64,000 nt of DNA from Humulus lupulus (Eukaryota > Streptophyta > Magnoliopsida > Rosales > Cannabaceae): assembly GCF_963169125.1 (NCBI RefSeq), contig NC_084801.1, forward strand, positions 117,269,061 through 117,333,060. The letters are read 5' to 3'. Under the pieces are notes generated by a model that did no database searches, was not told the origin of the DNA, and was given only the letters and a program-made list of their open reading frames with translations. The position numbers were made by a program, and so were the translations under genes. Positions 21,768 to 33,507 of the stretch are shown here, piece by piece. How positions within the stretch are numbered: the first letter of the stretch is position 1; each line of letters starts with the position of its first letter.

Positions 21768-22124
21768 TGTATTTTTTTTATCATGTGTTTTGTCTCATTA
21801 ATTACTTCTTTGGACCCTGTATGTTTTGACAAATTACTTTTTGGACCTTATGTTTTATAAAATGGTTTAAATAGAACCATAAAACTCATTTTTATTGAAC
21901 AAAAATTGAATATAACAACATAGTTGTTAAGCTGAATTATTGTACTTTTGTTCTGAATTGTTCGTTTGGTGAATTAGTTATGATTTTTGTACAAAATATT
22001 TTGATCAAAATCAAATTTAGTGGGCTATTTGAACTATTTTACAAAATACGGGTCCAAAAGAAAATTTGTTAAAACACATAATCTAAATAGGTAATAAGAC
22101 AAAACACAGTATCAAAAAAATATA
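21768..22124. mobile_element. Foldback MITE with about 95-bp imperfect terminal inverted repeats
   Basis: The left arm (TGTGTTTTGTCTCATTA, then TTTTGACAAATTACTTTTTGG, with TTTTATAAAATGGTTTAAATAG) reappears inverted in the right arm (AGACAAAACACAGTATC; CCAAAAGAAAATTTGTTAAAA; GAACTATTTTACAAAATA). No coding capacity. Target duplication not resolved because both edges are poly-T/poly-A, so the superfamily is open; Mutator-like is plausible. Confidence 0.6.
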
Positions 22125-24839
22125 AATGAAATTGTAAATATATAATTTTCTTAATTTCCTTTTATTTCTTAACTCATCCACCAAACAAATTTAATGGAAA
22201 ATATTTTACCATCTTACATTGGGTATTATACAAAAAATTATTAAGTTTTTAAACTTGGAAAGTGTCCTTGAACGTGACCATGAATAGGAAGAATGATATA
22301 TCGACCCAGTTTCTCCAAATAATCAAAGTCAAAGAGATAGGATATGCATATATATCAAAAAGAAGCAAAAACAGTTCTAGTATCAAACGATAATTAATTG
22401 TTGGTAAGATGTCAGTTGCATGCATGCAATTTCTGTGGTAATAGCTCAAACATGCATGCCCAAGAAAGAAGGGACAATATATATCTGCCAAACATGAATG
22501 GGCTGCCATTCATTTCAAAGATTAGGACCAATTTTTATATATATACCAACGCCATCAATCCCTGTCCTATTCAAACATTTATTAGCTAGGTGAATTATTG
22601 GTCAGTAATATACTAGTTATATTTACTAATTACAGGACCACTCAAATGCTTAAAATTTAAAATTAATATATGATATATCGTTATCAAATGCCGCAAACTT
22701 GAAAATAAAAAATATTCTCTTTTCTTTTGTCATGTTCATAATGGTGGCATATATGATAGAACATATTTGGAAAATTTTCCTTACCTTAGATTATTGTAGT
22801 AAAATTAAAAAGCAGTGTTTGGCAAGTTAGTATTTTTTTTAATATTCATTTTATATAATAACGTCTGTCCAAATTTTTTATTAAAATGATTTTTTAGACA
22901 CACTTGACACCATATTTAAGAAATTATTATAAAAAGACTAAATTTTTAAATTTAAAATTAGCATAATTATCAGTTATAAGCAACGAGGGAAATAAATTGG
23001 AACTTTCATAATATCAGTCATAATATCAAAAGACTAACTAATTGAGTTACCTATATATGTGGGATTAAAACTAATAATATATTCCTTTTATCTATATATC
23101 CTAGGTATATTTTTAATTAATAGGTAGAAGCAACTGCAATGCATGTTTATTTAACATTGTCTATAATTTTAATAAAAATTGATTTATTATTTTTCAAAAA
23201 TATATATATAATAGAATAAATTATATTTGTATAGTATATAATCTCTCAATATATGACATCTAAACACAACGTTAATATAAATATATATTCACATAATTAC
23301 ATGACATATATATATAAAATAAATAAAATATTTAAAAAAAATTAATAATAGAAATAAAATAATAATATAAAAAGTCAAAGTGATAGTGTAGACAGTAGTA
23401 TACATACATTATGTATTTTTAGTTTCTAATGTATCTCATAATCCACTTTCTTGAATTTGATGAAAAAAAAAGAGATTCAATCTCTTAATAAAAAAACAAA
23501 CTATCACACAAATTTATAAAATAAAAAAATGATATGTATCCCTTTATTATTTTTAAATAAATCTGACTTAATTATTTAAATTATCATAAAATATCTTTAA
23601 ATATTCTATTTTAATTAATTAATTAATTTTTGTTTAAGTTTATGTTTGTTTTTTATTTTTGAATTGACAACAAAAGATTATATATTATATGTTTAATATA
23701 ATATTAAGTTTAAGTTTAATTAAATTTTATTTAAGTTATTAAATATATGATTTTATTATTTTTAAATAATTATCATTGTAAAATATCTCAAAAATATTTT
23801 ATTTTAATTTGGTTAATTATTTATTTATTTAAGTTTAAGTTATGTTTACAATCTACCGATAACTATAAGAGTATTCTGTTAAATATAAGAATATTCTGTT
23901 AAAGTTAACGGAAAGAAAAAAACGTTAAAACAAAAAATTTCTATTATCTACACATTTTTTATATATAATAGATATATGTGTGGGTCCACAATCAAATCAT
24001 TGTATAAAACAAAGCATAGGTTGTTGTTGTTGTTGTTATTAATTGCCCAATGCTATATTTTATCTTCCCAATTTATTTCGACCTTATTATCTTTTCTATT
24101 TTAGGAATCTTGATTATGTTTCTTTTGTTTTTTTATTAATAAAGAGGATATGAGAATTTTAATAGAGTGTATAAAAATATGGCTTTTTTTTTTCAAAAAA
24201 GTTAATTTATGTTTTTTTAATTTTTTTTTTCATTTTATGGCTTTATTCTCCCATATTTTTGTATAAAAATTTATTTATGTCATAATTTTAATGTTAATCA
24301 AGTTTTATTAATTTTGAATTATATGTTTGTTATTTTTTTAGCTTGTTTGTTTTTTTATATTATTAATTTTATATTAAATTTTTCTTTAGTTGTTTTGCAA
24401 TTTTTTTTTTTGTAATATTAATTGTGTTTATCCATTTCCCCACCCCTGATGCATATCCATTTCCTAACCCTTGAAGGTAGGAAATTATTTGGAACTAATT
24501 AATGCAGATGCTCAACATCATGAGGGTTTCACATCCTCACATCCATTGCCTACAAATGACCCGATGCAGCTAGACGATGGCAACGACAATGCTACTAACC
24601 TATAGGAGTATGATAGTCTTTATTATTATTTTGGATGTTAAAAAGAAACCATTAGTTTTTGTTATTTTCATTCAATTCGACAATATATTAGTAATGGATT
24701 AATTACTTTCTAGATATTATTGTTTATATATGATAAATATTATCTATTAATTAACTTTTTCTGAATAAATCAAGGTAATTTCGGGGAGAACGGTCAAAAT
24801 AGAAATCTAGTCAAAAACTAATTATTTAATTATTTTTTA

Positions 24840-26040
24840 TTTATTATATTATTTGTGACAACATTTTCAATTAATTGCAATGACATATTTGAAATAGACA
24901 CCACAATTAAAAACCAAAAAACATTTTTTGTTTATTTTTTAATATTTAAAATATTATTTAGGACGACACTTTTAAACCAATTGCGACATTATATAATTTG
25001 AATTGGTAGCCGTAATTAAAGACCAAACCCTACAAATTTAATTAAAGAATAATGTGCGAAAAATTTCAAACAATTATTAACATACCTTATTTGCAACAAC
25101 ATTCATTGTCGACAAACCTACAACAACAATATTTTTGCAGCAACATTTAAGGGTTATTGCGAGTCATTGCAATAATCCTCTTCACATAATAAACTTCTAC
25201 ATTTATACATGATTCACTTAGAAGAATTAAATATATGTAAATATACATAAAGGGCGTCTTTGTTGGATTGGTTACCTTTTTCGATGTCAACTCATCTTTC
25301 TTGTATTGGCTCTACCTGCATTAATTGTAAATGAAATTGTATGTATGTTAGTTTCTAATATAATTTATAACGAAAACTCTCGTAGAGTATATAAACATTA
25401 AATTAAATGTGGAAATATGCATAAAAAACTCTCAATTAAAACATATCTAGAAAATGTTATCCAACTCATAGGCATCCAAATGTAATCCATAGCAAGAAAA
25501 ACATTATCTTAAAAGAAATTTGAATGTCATCAACCAATAATGTTAATAAAGTAATATTTTACCGGAATATTTGGTCAAAATTCATGTAGTGTGAGAAAAC
25601 AGTTTTCAATATTTTCTAATTTCAATATATTATTAAATCCATAATATTTTTTTATCATACTAAAATAATAGCATATCATAATATTACATTTAATATAAAT
25701 ATCATATATAATTATTTGTTTCATTAATTACCAATTTAACCTCTCTTTTGTATATTTAGGTTCCCAACTTCAAATTTTCGTCTTTTAAAAATCTCTAACC
25801 TTCTAAATAATTTTTATTTATTAATCAATTCTAAGTCTACATCAAAAAAAAAAATTAATCGATAAATTATAATTTTTGCTATGCAAATAAAAGCTTATTA
25901 AATATATAAAAAAATCATATTATAAATGAATAAACAGCAAAATATATTTTTCATATTCTTCATTAGCGACAATGATTAATCATCAAGGCCTATCACCAAT
26001 ATGTTTGTCATTGCTAGAAAATATATATATTTCGTTGCTA
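24840..26040. repeat. Degenerate repeats with recurring TTGCRAYGACA-like motif
   Basis: Motifs such as ATTGCAATGACAT, ATTGCGACATTAT, TTGCAACAACATT, TTGCGAGTCATTGCAATAA and TAGCGACAATGATTA recur in both orientations, resembling subterminal repeats of a decayed CACTA-type transposon. No termini or transposase seen. Confidence 0.35.
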
Positions 26041-26104
26041 AAAATTGTTGAAGGTGTTACTATGATATCTTAACATGTCCAACACCCTCTTATATGGCAT
26101 ACTA

Positions 26105-26453
26105 CACTACGCCAAATAGTACCTATAGCGCCGTTCACTATGAACCGACGCTATTGATAATCTAGGTCAATAGCATAGGTTTAAAACTAACTCTATTTTT
26201 AACGAACATCATCTGTTACTAAACCGACATTGTACAGGAGCTTCAATAGCGTCGGTTCATAACCGACGCTTCTATTAAAATGAAACGTTGCATTTCATTA
26301 TTTGTAATGATAGCATCGGTTAAGAACCAACGCATCTGACCTAAATGACGTCGGTTTATGCTTAATAGCATCGGTTCTAAACCGACGCTAAAATTGATAT
26401 AGGAAAAAATTTGGGATCGTCTCCCTCATTCCATCCCGATCCCCTGAAACTAA
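26105..26453. mobile_element. Terminus of a third CACTA element (outermost of the nest)
   Basis: Begins CACTACGCCAAATAGT and is rich in subterminal repeats AGCGTCGGTT and AACCGACGCT in both orientations, typical of CACTA ends. The 5'-flank trinucleotide is CTA. No matching ...GGCGTAGTG end was found. Its interior is interrupted at 26454 by the next CACTA and probably resumes at 33508, being lost near the LTR of element C at about 34890. Confidence 0.7.
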
Positions 26454-27199
26454 TACAACAAGAATTAAGGCTATTAGCAGCGGGAAGGTCCACCCACTAC
26501 AAGAAATCTAATCTTTACCTACTAATATTTTACCTACCAATATATATTGGTAGGGAAAGTAGGGTTTTGCCTACCAATATTTATTGGTAGATAATATTAG
26601 TAGGTAAATGCTAGGTCATAATATTATATTTCGGAGCATAACTTTACCTACCAATAATATCAGTAGGTAATGATTTTTAACTACGTATATTATGGAGGGA
26701 AATTTTTTAACCATTCCACCTCAATTTTCCCCCCATTTTTTATTTTCATTATATTATTTTATTATTATAAATGCTTATTTGGAAGCTTATGTGATGTAAA
26801 TAATATGATGTGTACACAATGTATAATATGTGGCATGCCACGTGTGTACATAGTTGGAAAAAATATAAATAACATATATTTGAGTATTTATTTCAGCCAC
26901 ACACAAGATGATTTTAATTTAAATAAAAAAGAAATTGTGTATTAGGTATTAGAATTTTTGTAATTAAATAAATAAGAAAATTTGTAAATAAAAAAAAATC
27001 TGAAACATAAAGGGTCCGTTCGGTAACTCTCAAAAAAATGGTTTTTTAGTTTTTTAATTAAAAATCTGAAAATAAAGTTAGGAAATACGTTCGGTAATTC
27101 AATTTCATTTTTTATTTTTTTAATATAAAATCAAAATTAATTAAATTTTGAAAACATAAATTTGAAGCTTTTAAAAAAAAATTAAATCGTATTTTCATT

Positions 27200-27870
27200 T
27201 GTTCCCTCATATTTTCATTTGTTCTCTTTCCTTTTTTTTCCTTGTTCTCTCTCTCATTCGATTGGGTGATCTCTCTCCCTCGACTCGTCTCCATCGAAGC
27301 GGCGGTCGCAACCTCTGTTCTCTCCGGTAAGCGTTGTTAATAACCCCCCTCTCTACAGCTCTATCTCGCATGGCAGCCCCTGAATTGTTCATCTTCTTTT
27401 GCCTCAATTTTGGTTTATCTATTATTAGTAGTGTTATCCTTTTCGATCTTTGATTCTTCCACAATTTTATTGTATTTTTTTTTCTTTTCTTGTTAAGAAA
27501 TATAAAAGTTGTTGTTGGTTGTGGTTTATGGGTTTTTCTTCTTTGATTCAGGTTCTCTATTTTTTTTCTGTTTTGATTCTTCCCCGAAGCCGTCCGCCTC
27601 TTGCACTTTCTGGTGAGATTCCGACTAGCCCGAGCCTCTAGTTTGAAGAAGGGCACGGGGAAGAGGTGTGGGTCTGGGCTCGTGGTCTTCCTCGTCTCAG
27701 ATGCGGGCTCAATGGCGAGGATGGGGATCTACGTACGTTGTGGGGGCTTTGGGGAACAGCTGGGTTTGATCTCTCTCTCCCACTTACACTCACGGTAACT
27801 CACCTCTCTCCCATGGTATCTCTCTGTGTTGTTATATGTAAATATGATATATATATATGTATATATTGCT
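27200..27870 (+). other. GC-richer leader-like segment, possibly a third captured fragment
   Basis: CT-rich then GC-rich sequence with donor-like CCG|GTAAGCG near 27328 and several open frames below 100 codons on both strands. It looks like a 5' UTR and first-intron region of a housekeeping gene, but I cannot assign a protein. It could be the promoter/leader of either captured gene or of a third source. Confidence 0.35.
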
Positions 27871-27904
27871 GCTGAAAGTAATATAGTTGATAGCATAAAA
27901 ATTA

Positions 27905-28965
27905 GAGTTCTTGCTATTACAGGGTCTCTGCATCATATCGACAAAGACCTTCTCGGGTGGTGGTTGTGTGAGCGGCAAGTCAAATCTGGAGGTCTTAATG
28001 GGCGCCCAGAGACACTTCCAGATGTATGTAGAATTCTTATTTAAAAAGAAATTGCTTTGTTTCTTTTTTATAAGATACATTTAGAGCCCTGCATCTTGGA
28101 CCTCTACTTATTCATTGAATCATTTGAGCTAGTCTCAAGTGGCAAAAGAAACAAATATTTGTTAAAGCCTATTGAATTAGTTTTCTTAACTAGGTCTGCT
28201 ATTCATGGTGGGTCCTTTCTAGCCTGATCATGATTGACAGAGTACATTGGATTAACAAGGAAAAACTTGTGAAGTTCATCTTAGACTGCCAGGTAATCTT
28301 ATAACTATGCAAAGTACTCTTATCTTTCAGATCATCATGTTGGGAACAGGGACATTTTCACTCTTACCTCTAAGGATTTTGGTTAATTTTTGTAATCTCA
28401 GGATGTAGAAAATGGAGGAATTTCAGATAACCAGATGATGCAGTTGATGTCTACCACACATACTTTGGTGTAGCTGGTAAAATTACTTGAGTTCTTTCAT
28501 TTTCTTTTGAATTTGCATGCCGCCCTCTCTCTATGAAAGTTAACAGTCTAGGATGCATTGCATTTTGAAAGCATTTGTAATGCCAAAATTTCGGATTTAA
28601 CTATTTGTCCTCTATTATAAGTTATGTTCATAAAATTGGTACTATTTCATAGTTTAGGAAGGGTAAGATAATAGAGAGAGACACGTGGGGATAGTTGAGT
28701 AATCACTTCTATGGGTTTGCATTTTTTTTTTGTCTATGAAATTTTGAACGTAGGAATTTAGGAAACAGTGTAGTTATCTCTTTGGCTTGTGCCCTGAATT
28801 TCATTAGGTGCTAATTAAATGGTCTTTATGTTGCATTTTATTTTTATGACATGAAATATGGTTGATGCAGGACTTTCACTTCTTGAATATCCAGGATTGA
28901 AAGCCATAGATCCAGCCTATGCTTTGCCGGTTGATGTTGTAAATAGAATTTTCTTAGGCAAATAA
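27905..28965 (+). pseudogene. Captured 3' part of Rab geranylgeranyltransferase type-2 beta subunit gene
   Basis: Four consecutive exons with introns retained. Exon 1, about 27905-28023: [19 protein letters not shown]. Exon 2, 28194-28292: starts [19 protein letters not shown], exactly 33 codons. Exon 3, 28402-28476: begins DVENGGISDN, then has a 1-base deletion after GATAACC; the shifted frame reads DDAVDVYHTYFGVA. Exon 4, 28871-28965: [20 protein letters not shown] to a TAA stop, the natural C-terminus. All junctions are GT-AG. The YSWW and DDAVDVYHTYFG blocks belong to the prenyltransferase alpha-alpha barrel that, with the alpha subunit, adds geranylgeranyl groups to Rab GTPases. About the C-terminal third is present; the left edge is a capture junction, not a start codon. 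Retained introns show DNA-level capture. Not a functional enzyme. Confidence 0.9.
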
Positions 28966-29117
28966 TGATCCTGAAGAACAACTTATGATTCTAATTATAA
29001 CTGAACTCATTGTTTTCTCTTTTATAGGAAATAAAGAAAATAATATATCTTTATATTGAAGTAGAAATATATTGTTAAAGGGATAATGCTTTGGACATTG
29101 TTTTGAATCAAATGCAG

Positions 29118-29539
29118 TCTCGTGATCGTGGTCATTTGAATATGCCAGCTGATGAAAGAGAAAAGAGACACCAGCATAATTTCATGCATGTAACAACTCA
29201 TACATCTCAAGAATGGGCTGCAACCTTTGTTAGGTATGCTCATATATAGAATTAGCATGTATGATTTATAGATAATGAAACCTTCTCAATGTGGAGATTG
29301 ACATGTATTCTAGGATTTCAAATTTCACTTCTGTTCTAAGAAGGAAAAATATTTATCTGTTCATACCAGCTAGTGTTTCTTTTTCTGGCTTTATTCTAAT
29401 CTAGTGTCATTTTTTGTTTCTCCATTTCAGTGAACTTAATGATACTATTGTGGAAGCTCAACTGAGGACTAGGCAAGTTCCACCTCTACTTCCTATAAAA
29501 GAAGCCGTTGATCACTATTTGGAATCCAATAATAGATGA
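29118..29539 (+). pseudogene. Captured internal fragment of a class I trehalose-6-phosphate synthase gene
   Basis: Two exons in the same orientation as the Rab fragment and about 150 bp downstream. Exon 29118-29233: NMPADEREKRHQHNFMHVTT then HTSQEWAATFV, ending AG|GTATGC. Exon 29431-29539: after TTTCAG, ELNDTIVEAQLRTRQVPPLL and EAVDHYLESNNR, then TGA. This matches the end of the glycosyltransferase-20 domain of TPS1-like proteins (glucose-6-phosphate plus UDP-glucose to trehalose-6-phosphate), near the junction to the phosphatase-like domain. In the full protein the chain continues past SNNR, so the TGA at 29537 marks the capture boundary. Both coding exons are open. Recognition is from memory of the family. 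Confidence 0.82.
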
Positions 29540-29837
29540 TTCTTAGTTTATTTACATTAATTTACTAAGGAATGGAATGAACTTTATGAAGTTTTTTTTA
29601 TTTTGGTAGGGGTAACCTTAAAATGATAACTTTATGACTTATTTTAGTATTGAACATTATAAAGAATTTTAACATTAAACATTTTATTATTGAATGGTTT
29701 TTTTCTAGTTTATTTCTAATATATAACATTTATAAATAACTGCTATTATCTTTTACCTACACATAACTATTAAATTTGAACAAAATATAAATTATGTAAC
29801 AAACCAATAAAATAATGCTATGCGGGCTAATAAAATG

Positions 29838-29950
29838 ACACCACGTAGGATGCCACATATGATGCCACGTAGGATGCCACATATGATGCCACGTCATCAG
29901 ACACACAAAACTACAAAAACCATGTCAGCATACACGTAGGATGCCATGTC
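29838..29950. repeat. Short direct repeats of GATGCCACGTAG / GATGCCACATAT
   Basis: Alternating ATGCCACGTAGG and ATGCCACATATG units, at least two 24-bp cycles, inside the right part of the Pack-CACTA. Confidence 0.75.
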
Positions 29951-30461
29951 ATCAAACACGTCATTTGATGACTCATCAATTGATTTATAACTTAGTGGGG
30001 TCCATTGATTCTTTTACCTACCAGTGTTAATAAGTGTAGGTAAAGACTCTTTCCCCACTAACTTTTACCTACCAATCTCTACCAATTCAATATTGGTAGG
30101 TAAACCATATTACCCACCATTAGGCTAGTTTTACCTACACTTACAATTGGTAGGTAAAGACCCCATTTTCTTGTAGTGACCGCTAATACAGGTTAGGTTC
30201 GCTGCAAATTTGTATTAGTGGTGGGGCTCTGCTGTACCGCGAATTATTGGTCGGTAATAAGTATTATTAGCGGCGGACTGACACACCCACCGCTAATAAC
30301 ACATTATTACCAGCAGACAATAACAGCAGATCCCGTCGCTAATACCTGTGTCAGAGGCGACATTATTAGCCGCGGGGTCCACCGCTAATAATATTTTAAT
30401 TATATATTTAAATAAATAATTTTAAATTAATTAATATTTATTAAATTTAAATATTTTTAAG

Positions 30462-30820
30462 GGATAATTGCGGCATAAGTACCCAATGTTTGGGTTTTGT
30501 ACGCGGCATAGACCCAATGTTTATTTTAAGTGGCAAAAGTACCCAAAGTCAGTAAAACTGTAATTCCGTCAGTCTCCTCCGTTAGGCAGACACGTGTCAC
30601 GTTTTTATTGGTCCAAATCATAATTATTTTAAAAAATTATTGAGTTGGACCAATCACGAAGTGACACGTGTTGGTCCAGTCATCATGAAACGAAACCTAA
30701 CGGAGGAGGCTGACGGAATTACAGTTTTACTGACTTTGGGTACTTTTGCCACTAAAAATAAACATTGGGTCTATGCCGCGTAAAAAACCCAAACAATGGG
30801 TACTTATGCCGCAAATATCC
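30462..30820. mobile_element. Palindromic Mutator-like MITE
   Basis: Left end GGATAATTGCGGCATAAGT, right end the inverted copy (ACTTATGCCGCAAATATCC). Pairing extends through most of the 360 bp (GTCAGTAAAACTGTAATTCC against GGAATTACAGTTTTACTGAC; ACACGTGTCAC against GTGACACGTGT). The flanking ATATTTTTAA at 30451-30460 and 30821-30830 is a 9-10 bp target duplication, fitting Mutator-like elements. No coding capacity; inserted in the outer CACTA. Confidence 0.88.
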
Positions 30821-31039
30821 ATATTTTTAAAAATAATTCATAATAAATTTTAACAAAATAAACAATTAATTAATTCGAACATTAAAATTAATATATAATT
30901 TTAATATTTATCAAACTAGCTGATATCTCTATTGACATTAAAAATAAATACACTATTAATTTAATCAAAATACATAAACTATTAACTAAATAAAATCATT
31001 AAGGTTAATATTGTAATTATCCTCATCTTCAATATTTTG

Positions 31040-32435
31040 TTATGGCTGTGGCTGTGGTTGTGGCAGTGAGGGCGGTAGCTGTGTTTGTGGCGGTGAAGGA
31101 ATATAAGGTTGTTGTAAAGATTGTCCAAGCGTGAGGTCCCCAAACTAATCCCGAGACTGTGGCTGTATCAGGGTGGATAAAAAAGGTTGCTGCGACCCGC
31201 CCCCAAACTCACTATATCTAACATATGGCTGCTGGGACGAACCTCCAACCTCCCCATACCTAACATTAGGTAGTGGATGCTACATCGATCCTCCTTGAAA
31301 ATCGGTAATGTTAAAATATAGTGGAGGAGACTTGGAAGAGTGTCCAAACATGTACTGGTTTTGAAACTACAGAGGTTGTTGCGACAACAAATGTGGCGGA
31401 TACTGTGGAGGAGGCTGGTACTGCTGCTGTGGTGGTGTATGAAGGTCAGGATGGGCGGTGTTACTCTGAGAAGATGTACCACCTTCAGATTGTGATGACA
31501 AATTCCTCTGCAGAAAAATCTCAAACCGTGGGTCATACAGATTATTGGGTTGTTGAGGTACCACCATCTGAATCGTCTCATGCATTGCCTTCATCATGAG
31601 AACCATAGTAGTCATATCTTCATTAGGCGTAGGAGCAGTATGTGCTTGGGACTAACTTTGATCTGTAGAGCTGGAGGTTGTCTTTCTCACTTTCCCTTTC
31701 ACCCTATAACCCACTCCTCTTTGGCAGTCAGATCTCTCCCAGAGTACTTTACCTAGTATCTCGTCTTGATTGACCGGGGACAAATCGATGCCAGATACAT
31801 TACCAAACTCCTCACTCTACTGTTGAGACTGCCTATCAAGCTGTGACCTCTGAAGCTCCGCCGCCATTTTTTCATGTATAAAGAAAACATTATAAGCAAA
31901 AATTAGAAACATTAGAAACAAGAGAACAATAATATTTACTTTCATAATCTTGTTGAGCTGCCTCGTTGACATAAGTTTTTGTCGATTTTTTCATATGAAC
32001 ATCCCTCCAAGTATCAACAACATGCGCATATGGGTTCTCCTATACAAATGTAAACAAAATGTTTTAGAATGTATTATTTTTATAAAATTAAATTCACATC
32101 TTTTCTTACATATTCGTGACACTTAGCTGCGAATGATTTTGTGCCTTGTGTTGTTACATACTTCATTTGTTTTCTATTTGCTTAGTTTTTAGCGAAGCGA
32201 GCCAAAAATATTTCGCTAAAAAATAACTCACAAATATTCCTCCATGTCTCCTTAGTGCAATGACCGGTGGCTTAGAGAGGACATTCTCCCAATCTTCAGG
32301 TCCAACGTAATTATTTTTGAAGTGTTTATGTTTGATGTTCTTTCTCTCGCGATATCTTTTGCCCATTTCCTTATAGACAGTTGCTAGAACTGACTCACAT
32401 TGTGGATGACTGTCTATATTATAGTAATACTGCAT
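31040..32435 (-). pseudogene. Decayed CACTA transposase-associated protein (Ptta/En/Spm type)
   Basis: Minus-strand exon from about 32435: CESVLATVYKEMGKRYRERK and VGPEDWENVLSKP, then after a frame change CTKETWRNICELFFSEIFLA and TTQGTKSFAAKCHEYV (about 32255-32105). A second exon near 32045-31940 reads NPYAHVVDTWRDVHMKKSTK. A third, about 31860-31040, reads DEILGKVLWERSDCQRGVGY and ends in a Gln/Pro-rich tail (PPQQQYQPPPQYPPH). The W-x3-C-FF and GTKSFA-x2-HE pattern is that of the Ptta/En/Spm plant transposase family (PF03004 by recollection), the TNPA-like DNA-binding partner of CACTA transposases. Stops and frameshifts throughout. Confidence 0.75.
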
Positions 32436-33169
32436 TAAGAATTTTTTTTAGATGAATTTGTAAATAATGCAAATAAATAATGTAAAGAAAATGAATCCTC
32501 TTTATTCAATATTAAAAAAATACTATATTTTAGTTAATACTAAACCATCCATTATTATATTTTATAAATTAATTTAAATTATCACTTAAATTTTGATTTT
32601 CACCAAAACAGTCCTGTAATTATTTATATATTCCTATATATTTAATATATTTCCTCAATCTCATGCAAAACATGGGAACATTGTTCTAAGAATAAATACA
32701 TTTTCACTGAAATATGGTTTGTACACTTTGTAAAAATTAATTAATTCAGAAGCTAATCATGACTAAAAATTAATTAATTCTGTAAAAATAATTTAAAATA
32801 CATAAAATCGCCACATACCTTGTGCCAAGTTGAAGAATTTAGTCTTAGATATTTCTCTAAGGAGAAAATAGAGAGAGGGCATGGTGGGTGGGTGGGTGCC
32901 GTTGCCTTGCGCCTTAGATAGAAGAGAACGAAAGAGGGACGAATGAGCATAAATTCAAACTAAAAATTATTATAATAAAATTTGGTAAAATAATATTAGA
33001 AAACATACCTGGATTAAAGAGAGGAGAAGAGAAGATCCGCCGTGGTGGGTGCCGTTGCCTTGCGTCTAAGAGAGAAGACCTGCTGCATTAAAATTTGAAG
33101 AGAGGAGAAGAGAACAAGAGATGGGCGGGCGAGGGGTTATGATAAAATTTGAACATACTCAAGAGCATT

Positions 33170-33504
33170 AGTGGCGAGACCCGCTGGTATTAGTATTCTC
33201 CCGCCACTAATAATAGTATTAGCGGTGGATAGTTCACCTCTACTAAAGGTGATTATCCGCCGCTAATAAACTTTTTAAACAAACCCCTTCGTTTCCTGGG
33301 CATTTCATCTAGTGTATTAGCAGAGCACTACCTGCCGCTAATAATGGTAAGTACGCCGCTAATATATATTATTATATTTTTTTTAAAATAATCACACATT
33401 ATTAGCGGCAGACCCCCTATTTCGCCGCTAATACTCTGTACAATACCGGCGGACTGAGTCCACTGCTAATAGTTACGCCACAAATGGCATTAATTCTTGT
33501 AGTG
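33170..33504. repeat. Right subterminal repeat array of the outer CACTA
   Basis: Repeated GCCGCTAATA and TATTAGCGG in both orientations, ending TTCTTGTAGTG; the left counterpart is 30179-30400 (displaced by the Pack-CACTA). Confidence 0.8.
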
Positions 33505-33507
33505 TAA

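Larger units (their letters stand above)
20179..26104. other. AT-rich intergenic DNA without recognisable gene
   Basis: About 6 kb with no reading frame above about 90 codons and no protein I recognise. It holds poly-A/T tracts, (TA)n near 20771-20815, a (TTG)n run near 24011-24036, a foldback MITE and degenerate repeats listed separately. A short fragment near 24505-24605 has more balanced base composition and could be a decayed exon of unknown origin. Confidence 0.7.
26495..30178 (+). mobile_element. Pack-CACTA carrying fragments of two host genes
   Basis: Left terminus CACTACAAGAAATC at 26495, right terminus ATTTTCTTGTAGTG at 30178, TSD ACC on both sides (26492-26494 and 30179-30181). Subterminal motifs TTACCTACCAATA and TATTGGTAGGTAAA occur repeatedly within the first 170 bp and last 170 bp in both orientations. 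No transposase gene; the 3684-bp interior holds plus-strand exon-intron fragments of a Rab geranylgeranyltransferase beta gene and a trehalose-6-phosphate synthase gene, plus a GC-rich leader-like segment. A non-autonomous element that has acquired genomic DNA. Confidence 0.93.
26454..33504 (-). mobile_element. CACTA element with degraded Ptta/En/Spm-type gene, split by a Pack-CACTA
   Basis: The right end is ...AATTCTTGTAGTG at 33504; the left end is TACAACAAGAATTAA, i.e. CACTAC with two substitutions. TSD TAA flanks it at 26451-26453 and 33505-33507. Subterminal repeats of the type TATTAGCGGC/GCCGCTAATA fill 30179-30400 and 33170-33490. Removing the nested element leaves about 3.4 kb. It carries a decayed transposase-associated gene on the minus strand (31040-32435) and a palindromic MITE (30462-30820). 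Confidence 0.85.

Noticed and set aside
20179..26104. Possible host genes in the AT-rich spacer (frames near 20939, 22249, 22398)
   Set aside because: Short, low-complexity, no splice-compatible neighbours and no recognisable domain.
26990..27125. MITE starting GGGTCCGTTCGGTAA
   Set aside because: The GTTCGGTAA motif recurs about 75 bp later as a direct rather than inverted copy, and no TSD could be fixed.
27905..29539. Functional host genes for Rab GGTase beta and TPS
   Set aside because: Both are fragments lacking most exons, one has a frameshift, and they lie between CACTA termini with a 3-bp duplication.
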